Shown here piece by piece: positions 32,418 to 38,074 of a stretch of DNA of 38,074 nt. Source of the DNA: an uncultured Devosia sp. (GTDB lineage Bacteria > Pseudomonadota > Alphaproteobacteria > Rhizobiales > Devosiaceae); contig NZ_CAJXJS010000034.1 of NCBI RefSeq assembly GCF_913055165.1, forward strand, positions 1 through 38,074. Reading direction: 5' to 3'. The translations under genes were made by a program, and so were the position numbers. How positions within the stretch are numbered: position 1 is the first letter of the stretch; each line of letters begins with the position of its first letter. A model generated the notes under the pieces. The model did not search any database. It was given only the letters and a program-made list of their open reading frames with translations, and had not been told where the DNA came from.

Positions 32418-33914
32418 CTATTTCATCGTTGGCATCTGGAATTCGGCGCCGTCCTTGATGCCGCTGGGCCAGCGCGCAGTGACAGTCTTGGTACGGGTCC
32501 AGAACTTGATCGAATCCGTGCCGTGCTGGTTGAGGTCGCCAAAGGCGCTCGCTTTCCAGCCCCCAAAGCTGTGATAGGCTAGCGGCACCGGCACCGGGAC
32601 GTTGATCCCCACCATGCCGACATTGATGCGGGCCGCGAAGTCACGGGCGGCGTCGCCGTCACGGGTGAAGATTGCCGTGCCATTGCCATAGGGGTTGTCC
32701 ATCACCAGGTCGATGGCATCCTCATAGGTGTTGGACCGGACCACGCTCAGCACCGGACCAAAGATTTCTTCCTTGTAGATGTCCATGTCCGGCGTGACGC
32801 GATCGAACAGGGTCGGTCCGACAAAATAGCCATTCTCGTAACCCTGAAGGCTGAAACCGCGGCCATCGACCACAAGTTCGGCGCCCTGCTCCACGCCCCT
32901 GGAGATGAGCTGCTTGATGCGATCCTGGCTGGCCTTGGTGATGACCGGACCCATTTCTGATCCAGGGTCGCTGGCGGGACCAAGCTTGAGCTTTTCGATA
33001 CGGGGCTTGAGCGCCTCAACGATGCGGTCGGCTGTACCATCGCCAACGGGGACGGCCACGGAAATGGCCATACAGCGTTCCCCGGCCGAACCATAGCCGG
33101 CACCCATCAGTGCATCGGCGGCCTTGTCCATGTCGGCGTCGGGCATGATGATCATGTGGTTCTTGGCCCCACCAAAGGCCTGCACGCGCTTGCCGTTGGC
33201 AGCGGCGGTTCCATAGACATGGCGGGCGATGGGGGTCGAGCCGACAAAGCTGATGGCCTCGATCTTTTCGTGGGCCAAAATGCCATCCACTACAGGCTTG
33301 CCGCCCTGCACAACATTGAGGATGCCCTTGGGCAAGCCGGCCTCGATAGCCAGCTGTGCCAGGCGTACCGGCACGGAGGGGTCGCGCTCGGAGGGCTTGA
33401 GGATAAAGGCATTGCCCGCGGCGATGGCCGGAGACAGCATCCAGAGCGGGATCATGGCAGGAAAGTTGAACGGCGTGATGCCGGCGCCAATGCCCACCGG
33501 CTGGCGCATGGAATACATGTCGATGCCGGGGCCGGCACCGTCGGTGAACTCACCCTTGAGTAGATGCGGCGCGCCAGCGACGAATTCCGACACTTCCAGC
33601 CCACGTTGGATGTCGCCCTTGGAATCTTCAACCGTCTTGCCATGCTCGGCGCTGAGCAGTTCGGCCAGTTCCTGCATGTTCTGGTTGATGAGCGCCACGA
33701 AATTGAAAAAAACGCGCGCGCGGCGCTGCGGATTGGTCGCCGCCCATTTGGGCTGCGCAGCGGCGGCAGAAGCAACGGCCGCCTCGAGATCTGCCTCTGA
33801 CGCCAGAACGACACGCGCCTGGACCTCACCGGTGGCGGGATTAAAGACGTCCTGATACTGAGTCGAGCTGCCGGTGGTTTCGACACCGTCGATGAAGTGT
33901 CCAATGGTGCGCAT
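32418..33914 (-). CDS. mmsA: CoA-acylating methylmalonate-semialdehyde dehydrogenase
   Basis: This aldehyde dehydrogenase (MmsA/IolA) converts malonate or methylmalonate semialdehyde with CoA and NAD to acetyl-CoA or propionyl-CoA plus CO2. It has 498 residues, the normal length. Catalytic Cys281 lies in GSAGERCMAIS and Asn150 in ITPFNFPAM. The family-typical KNHMIIMPDADMD and EEIFGPVLSV are present. ATG 33914 follows GGAGGAA. With iolB, iolD and iolC nearby it probably ends the inositol pathway (the iolA role), though it also fits valine breakdown. It is transcribed away from the disrupted LysR gene. Confidence 0.95.
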   Translation of the reverse strand: MRTIGHFIDGVETTGSSTQYQDVFNPATGEVQARVVLASEADLEAAVASAAAAQPKWAATNPQRRARVFFNFVALINQNMQELAELLSAEHGKTVEDSKGDIQRGLEVSEFVAGAPHLLKGEFTDGAGPGIDMYSMRQPVGIGAGITPFNFPAMIPLWMLSPAIAAGNAFILKPSERDPSVPVRLAQLAIEAGLPKGILNVVQGGKPVVDGILAHEKIEAISFVGSTPIARHVYGTAAANGKRVQAFGGAKNHMIIMPDADMDKAADALMGAGYGSAGERCMAISVAVPVGDGTADRIVEALKPRIEKLKLGPASDPGSEMGPVITKASQDRIKQLISRGVEQGAELVVDGRGFSLQGYENGYFVGPTLFDRVTPDMDIYKEEIFGPVLSVVRSNTYEDAIDLVMDNPYGNGTAIFTRDGDAARDFAARINVGMVGINVPVPVPLAYHSFGGWKASAFGDLNQHGTDSIKFWTRTKTVTARWPSGIKDGAEFQMPTMK

Positions 33915-33946
33915 GCAATTCCTCCTTGGTCGGCGAGGAAAATGTC

Positions 33947-33975
33947 ACTATGTTTTTCGCACATCAACTCAACAA
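33947..33975 (-). promoter_or_regulatory. Candidate mmsA promoter
   Basis: On the minus strand TTGTTG (33975-33970) and CATAGT (33952-33947) are separated by 17 bases, 32 bases before the mmsA start. Inverted arms TTTCGCACA (33955-33963) and TGTGCGGAA (33989-33997), matching at 8 of 9 positions, flank the -35 region, with a TGCGCA palindrome at 33978-33983 between them. This may be the site of the divergent LysR-type protein or another regulator. Confidence 0.4.
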
Positions 33976-34007
33976 TCTGCGCATCCGTTGTGCGGAAAGT
34001 ATAGTAA

Positions 34008-34889
34008 GTGAACTGGGATGACGTCCGGATATTCCTGGCGGTGGCGCGCAATGGCCAGATCCTGGCCGCCTCGCGCACCCTGGGGCTCAACCACGCGACC
34101 GTGGCGCGGCGCCTGACGGCCCTGGAGGAGGCGCTTGGCAGCAGCCTGTTCCAGCGTCGGACCAGCGGCACCGAACTGACCATGCAAGGCGAGAAGTTCC
34201 TGACCCATGCCGAAGCCATGGAAAGCGCCAGCCTGGCCGCCGTCGAGGCGGCTGATGCAAATAGCGACATTGAAGGCACTGTCCGCATCGGGGCTCCGGA
34301 CGGCTTCGGCGTCGCCTTTCTGGCGCCGCGCCTGCATGAGCTGGTCGAACGCCATCCTGCGATGCGCATTGAACTCGTGCCTGTACCGCGGGCTTTTTCG
34401 CTGTCGCGCCGCGAGGCCGATATTGCCGTGACGCTGGAGCGCCCCCGCGAGGGTCGGCTGGTTGCCCGCAAGCTGACCGACTATTCGCTGGGGCTCTATG
34501 CCTCGCGCAGTTATCTTGATCTGAACGAGCGTCCCAACAAACCCGAAGGCCTCAAGAACCATGCGCTGGTCGGCTATGTCGAAGACCTGCTCTACGCGTC
34601 GAGTCTGAATTTTACATCGGAGCTGTTCCCCGGCTAGCAATCGACCCTTTCGATGTCGTCGACCATGGGACTGACAGCGGCTGTTCGATCCGGCACAAGG
34701 ATCGGCATTCTGCATGCATTCATGGCGAGCAGCTATCCTGAGCTTGACCTCGTCCTGCCTGAACTTACGCTCAGGAGGAGCTACTGGACGGTCGTACACG
34801 AGGAGCTGCGCGGGATCCGTCGCATTTCTGTGGTGGCCGACTTCCTGACCGAAATCGTGGCGCGAGGCCGGACGCTGTTTTCGCCCTGA
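34008..34889 (+). pseudogene. LysR-family regulator interrupted by an in-frame amber stop
   Basis: The N-terminal helix-turn-helix (DDVRIFLAVARNGQILAASRT, then LNHATVARRLTALEE) and most of the effector domain are readable from GTG 34008. A TAG at 34635-34637 (codon 210) ends the frame after NFTSELFPG. Reading continues in the same frame with QSTLSMSSTMGLTAAVRSGTRIGILHAF to a TGA at 34887-34889, typical LysR C-terminal sequence. Together this makes the normal family length of about 293 residues. Homologues commonly have Trp after the Gly at this point, so a single TGG-to-TAG change explains the break. It is divergent from mmsA, its probable former target. A truncated 209-residue product could still bind DNA; sequencing error is the alternative. 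Confidence 0.85.
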
Positions 34890-34895
34890 CCGGGC

Positions 34896-35702
34896 CTAGC
34901 TGTCCCGTTGCATGACCCATTTGTGGTCTGGGTCGGGCTCGAAGCGCCAGGCTCGGCGGGGGCCGGCCATGACGTTGAGGTAGTACATTTCGTAGCCATG
35001 CACGGCCCCGCAGGGGTGATGACCGCGGGGAACGAGAACGACATCGTGGCTCTGCACGGCCATGGTTTCGTCCAGCGTGCCGTCATTGGTATAGACGCGC
35101 TGCACCCCAAAACCCTGCGCCGGGTTGAGGCGGTGGTAGTAGGTTTCTTCCAGATAGGTGATGCGCGGGTAGTCGTCTTCGTCATGGCGATGACTGGGGT
35201 AGGACGACCAGTGCCCCTCCGGGGTGAAGACTTCGGTGACCAGCAGGCTGTCGCAATAGTCCTCGTTTTCCATGGCGATGTTGTTGATCCATCGCTCGTT
35301 GGACGCCTGGCCGCGCACCGTGAGCGTAATGCCATCGGGTCCGATGCGACGCGCCTCGTGACCGCCTTTGCAGGGCGCCGAGCAAACGGCAATGGTGCAG
35401 TCGGTGGTCGCGGTCGCTTCCCAGGCTCTGTCATTGGGGAGGTAGAGGCAATGGGGCGGCGTTTTCTCAAACACATCCATGCGGTCGCCCAGGATGCCCC
35501 AGTCGCGATCATTGGCCCGGAACTGTGCCTTGCCCTCGACCATAACGAGGATCACTTCACGGTCACCGGTGACTTCCGAGACGGTGTCACCAGCGCGCAG
35601 CCGGTAGAGGCTGAAGCCGACAAAACGCCAACCGGCCGACTGTGGTGTGATCTCATGCACCTTGCCATGCGTGCCGAATGGTTTGCGCTGAAGGCTCGTC
35701 AT
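34896..35702 (-). CDS. iolB: 5-deoxy-glucuronate isomerase
   Basis: This inositol-pathway enzyme isomerises 5-deoxy-D-glucuronate to 2-deoxy-5-keto-D-gluconate in the cytoplasm. It has 268 residues. It is a bicupin; the metal-site region GHWSSYPSHRHDEDDYPRITYLEETYYHRLNP is strongly conserved in IolB, as is the C-terminal HDVVLVPRGHHPCGAVHGYEMYYLNVMAGP. ATG 35702 follows AAAGGAC. It comes 41 bases after iolD with no gene between them, and its stop lies 6 bases from the end of the convergent LysR pseudogene. Confidence 0.95.
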   Translation of the reverse strand: MTSLQRKPFGTHGKVHEITPQSAGWRFVGFSLYRLRAGDTVSEVTGDREVILVMVEGKAQFRANDRDWGILGDRMDVFEKTPPHCLYLPNDRAWEATATTDCTIAVCSAPCKGGHEARRIGPDGITLTVRGQASNERWINNIAMENEDYCDSLLVTEVFTPEGHWSSYPSHRHDEDDYPRITYLEETYYHRLNPAQGFGVQRVYTNDGTLDETMAVQSHDVVLVPRGHHPCGAVHGYEMYYLNVMAGPRRAWRFEPDPDHKWVMQRDS

Positions 35703-35743
35703 GGACGTGTCCTTTTCTCGTTTAGTCTGATCGGCCGGTGGCC

Positions 35744-37600
35744 TTAGTTGACCAGGCTCTGTCGGGCGATCTGACCGAGATATTCGAGATATCTGTCGCG
35801 TTGTTTCTGACGGTCGGAGGTTTGCGGGACGGCGACGTCCCAGAAGAAGCCATGCTCGCCGGCAGTGGTCTGAAGACCGGTCCCGGGGAAGTCCTTTGCG
35901 ATCGTATCGATGACGATGACAGTCGGGATATTGCGTGAGCGGGCGGCCTTCAGTTCGGCTTCGAGCGCATCGGTCCCCGAAGCCTTGACCGCGAAGGCAC
36001 CCATGGACGCAGCGTGGGCCACATAGTCGATCTCGGGCTGAACTTCGACATTGCAGTCGACATACATGTTGTTGAACGGCTCGCCGCCGCAGCCCATCGT
36101 CTGCAGGCGGTTGATGCAGCCATAGCCGCGATTGTCGGTGAGAACCACAGTAAAGGGAATGCGGCGCATGACGGCCGTTACCAGCTCGGAATTGGCCATC
36201 ATGTAGGAGCCGTCACCGACAAAGCAGATGACTTCACGCTCAGGCTGCGCCAGTGCCAAGCCCATCGCGCCAGCCACTTCGTAACCCATGCAGGAATAGC
36301 CATATTCCATGTGGTAGCCGCCCTGAGATGGCTTCCACAGGAGCTTTAGGGCACCGGGCATCGTGCCTGCTGCACATATGGCAATGGCGCCATCGGTGGC
36401 GGCACGCTGCACAGCGCCGATCACCTGGCCGTCGGTAGGCGGTGCGTTCTGGTCGTCCGGGCGGGCGCAATAGACGTCCACGGCGCGCAGCCAGTCCTGG
36501 CGGGCACCGGCATCGGGCGCTTCGGCCTTGTAATCGCCAATGGCCTCGGTGAGGGCTTCCAGTGTTACCTTGGCATCCCCAACAAGGCTGACCGCGGCGT
36601 GTTTAGCCGCGTCATAACCATGCGTGTTGATGGAAACGAGCGTCGCATCGTGGCGGTACAGGGTGCGCGAGCCGGTTGTAAAATCCTGCAGACGGGTGCC
36701 GACGCCAATCACGAGATCGGCCCTGGAAGAAGCGGCATTGGCCGCTGCCGATCCATCGACGCCAGAGGCCCCGAAGTTCATCGGGTGGTCCTGCGCAAGA
36801 CCGGACTTGCCGGCCTGGGTCTCGGTCACGGGAATATTGTGCCGCGTCGCAAATGCGGCGAGCGTTTCCTCGGCCTGGCTATAGATGGTGCCGCCACCCG
36901 AGACGATCACCGGGTTCTTCGCGCCCTTGATAAGCTCGGACACACGCGTCAGTTCACCCGCATCGGGGGATGGGCGGCGAATGCGCCAGACGCGCGACTC
37001 GAAGAAAGCTTCGGGAAAGTCGAATGCTTCCGCCTGCACATCCTGACAGAAGGCCAGGCAGACCGGGCCGCAATTGGCGGGGTCGGTCATCACTCTAAGA
37101 GCTCGCGGCAGGCAGGTCAGGAGATGTTCGGGCCGGGTAATCCGGTCGAAATAGCGCACCACGGGACGGAAACAGTCATTGGCGGACACCGTGCCATCGT
37201 CAAAGTCTTCCACCTGCTGCAGCACCGGATCGGGCCGACGATTGGCGAAGACGTCCCCACAGACCATCAGAACCGGCAGCCGGTTGACATGGGCCAAGGC
37301 TGCTGCCGTCACCATATTGGTTGACCCCGGGCCGATCGATGAGGTCACGGCATGGGCGCGCGCGCGCTTCTTGCCCTTGGCATAGGCGATGGCCGCATGG
37401 GCCATTGTCTGCTCATTCTGACCGCGCCAGGTCGGAAAGACATCCCGATAGGCATGCAATGCCTCCCCGATGCCAGCCACATTGCCATGCCCAAAGATCG
37501 CCCACATGCCTTCGATAAAGCGTTCGCCCTCTTCCGTCATTTGAACGGAGAGCCACTTGACCATCGCCTGGGCCGCGGTCAGCCGGATTGTCTGGGTCAT
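35744..37600 (-). CDS. iolD: 3D-(3,5/4)-trihydroxycyclohexane-1,2-dione acylhydrolase
   Basis: This thiamine-diphosphate-dependent ring-opening enzyme of inositol catabolism makes 5-deoxy-D-glucuronate. It has 618 residues, the normal length. The N-terminal pyrimidine-binding domain has GEGFIEGMWAIFGHGNVAGIGEAL-type sequence (here TEEGERFIEGMWAIFGHGN). The C-terminal diphosphate-binding motif is GDGSYMMANSELVTAVMRRIPFTVVLTDNRGYG. ATG 37600 (MTQTIRLTAAQA) follows GGAGACA; the open frame upstream is not part of the protein. It starts 22 bases after the end of iolC. Confidence 0.96.
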   Translation of the reverse strand: MTQTIRLTAAQAMVKWLSVQMTEEGERFIEGMWAIFGHGNVAGIGEALHAYRDVFPTWRGQNEQTMAHAAIAYAKGKKRARAHAVTSSIGPGSTNMVTAAALAHVNRLPVLMVCGDVFANRRPDPVLQQVEDFDDGTVSANDCFRPVVRYFDRITRPEHLLTCLPRALRVMTDPANCGPVCLAFCQDVQAEAFDFPEAFFESRVWRIRRPSPDAGELTRVSELIKGAKNPVIVSGGGTIYSQAEETLAAFATRHNIPVTETQAGKSGLAQDHPMNFGASGVDGSAAANAASSRADLVIGVGTRLQDFTTGSRTLYRHDATLVSINTHGYDAAKHAAVSLVGDAKVTLEALTEAIGDYKAEAPDAGARQDWLRAVDVYCARPDDQNAPPTDGQVIGAVQRAATDGAIAICAAGTMPGALKLLWKPSQGGYHMEYGYSCMGYEVAGAMGLALAQPEREVICFVGDGSYMMANSELVTAVMRRIPFTVVLTDNRGYGCINRLQTMGCGGEPFNNMYVDCNVEVQPEIDYVAHAASMGAFAVKASGTDALEAELKAARSRNIPTVIVIDTIAKDFPGTGLQTTAGEHGFFWDVAVPQTSDRQKQRDRYLEYLGQIARQSLVN

Positions 37601-37622
37601 GCTTCTGTCTCCGGCAAAAAGG

Positions 37623-38074
37623 TCAGGCCACGTGGGCGGCGCGCGCCGCCGATCTGGCTTGGTCCCAGATATGGCAAAGGTTCCGATAATTGCTTTCCAT
37701 CTGTCCGACGGCCTCGTCATCGGACAGCTCTCCCGCAAGCCAACCGCGTGCGGCGGCGCCGAAAATGGTCCGGCCAACGGCAAAGCCCTTCACAAGATCA
37801 AACGAGGCGGCTACGCGGAAACTGGCGGCCAGTTCGGCCTCTGGGGCGTCCAAGCCCAGAACGACAATGCCGCGAGTGTGAGGATCGTTGGCACTAATCG
37901 TGGCGCAAGTATTTTCCCAGGCGCCCTGCGTCGCCATCGGTTCGAGCTTCCACCAGTCGGGATAGATGCCGATCTCGTAAAAGCGCTGGATCAGGATCGC
38001 CGTCGTGTCGTCATTGACCGGCCCAACCTTGGAGGGAATGATCTCAAGGAGGAATTCCAGGCGGTTGCGGCGGG
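37623..38074 (-). CDS. iolC: 5-dehydro-2-deoxygluconokinase, C-terminal part (DUF2090 domain)
   Basis: Only the last 150 residues lie in the window; the start is beyond the right edge. The visible part reads RNRLEFLLEIIPSK, then YPDWWKLEPMATQGAWE, GIVVLGLDAPE, LVKGFAVGRTIFG and a helical C-terminus. This is the DUF2090 domain fused behind the sugar kinase in proteobacterial IolC proteins. The kinase domain would phosphorylate 2-deoxy-5-keto-gluconate, and the DUF2090 domain is suggested to act as the following aldolase. It is upstream of iolD in the same direction, as in rhizobial iolCDEB operons. Confidence 0.88.
   Translation of the reverse strand, partial: RRNRLEFLLEIIPSKVGPVNDDTTAILIQRFYEIGIYPDWWKLEPMATQGAWENTCATISANDPHTRGIVVLGLDAPEAELAASFRVAASFDLVKGFAVGRTIFGAAARGWLAGELSDDEAVGQMESNYRNLCHIWDQARSAARAAHVA

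Noticed and set aside
34653..34889. Separate 78-residue gene after the LysR frame
   Set aside because: It is in the same frame as the LysR gene and has LysR C-terminal sequence, so it is the tail of the interrupted gene and not an independent gene.

Overview
The window looks like chromosome of a GC-rich alphaproteobacterium of the Hyphomicrobiales (Rhizobiales) type. A Devosia-like soil or plant-associated heterotroph is my best guess from gene content and protein style; no rRNA or other marker is present to confirm it. The window is almost wholly coding, with about 30 genes. I see no tRNA, rRNA, CRISPR array, insertion sequence or phage gene. The content is sugar and polyol import and catabolism, interrupted by one oxygen-response island.

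Region 1 (356-6432, plus strand) has a LacI-type repressor followed by a periplasmic sugar-binding protein, two MalF/MalG-type permeases, a cysteine-free medium-chain dehydrogenase and a hydroxypyruvate-isomerase-like TIM barrel. This importer has no ATPase of its own. Region 2 (12594 down to 6458, minus strand) is a converging operon: Gfo/Idh/MocA oxidoreductase, TIM-barrel isomerase, binding protein, two permeases and a UgpC/MalK-type ATPase that could energise both importers. Its promoter lies between two LacI-type operators whose centres are 52 bp apart. It is shared with a divergent lacI-type gene followed by a GH127 (beta-L-arabinofuranosidase family) glycosidase (12760-15763), which suggests growth on plant arabinofuranosides or related glycosides.

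Region 3 (15833-20615) is an oxygen or redox island: hemN behind an FNR/FixK box, a FixK-like Crp/FNR regulator with a coupled 80-residue protein, a divergent OmpR-type response regulator, and a hybrid histidine kinase whose PAS domain has FixL haem-pocket hallmarks. A tandem TGTAAC repeat with 10-bp period lies between the regulator genes.

Region 4 (20985-32344, plus strand) is one tight nine-gene operon ending in a strong terminator. It holds a ribose-type importer, a SorC-family regulator, an aldo/keto reductase, a GlpD/EryB-like flavoprotein, a DeoC/LacD/LsrF-type class I aldolase, an FGGY kinase and a GMC oxidoreductase. It resembles the rhizobial erythritol (ery) locus but has an aldolase and lacks the ery isomerases, so it may encode an undescribed polyol or sugar route. 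Its promoter lies between two copies of an 11-bp repeat.

Region 5 (32418-38074, mainly minus strand) is a myo-inositol catabolic locus: iolC (cut by the window edge), iolD, iolB and iolA/mmsA. A divergent LysR-type regulator next to iolA carries a single in-frame amber stop and is probably a pseudogene. iolE is not at its usual place between iolD and iolB.

A recurring feature is a GC-rich hairpin directly after each of the three binding-protein genes, suggesting a shared device for making more binding protein than membrane subunits.
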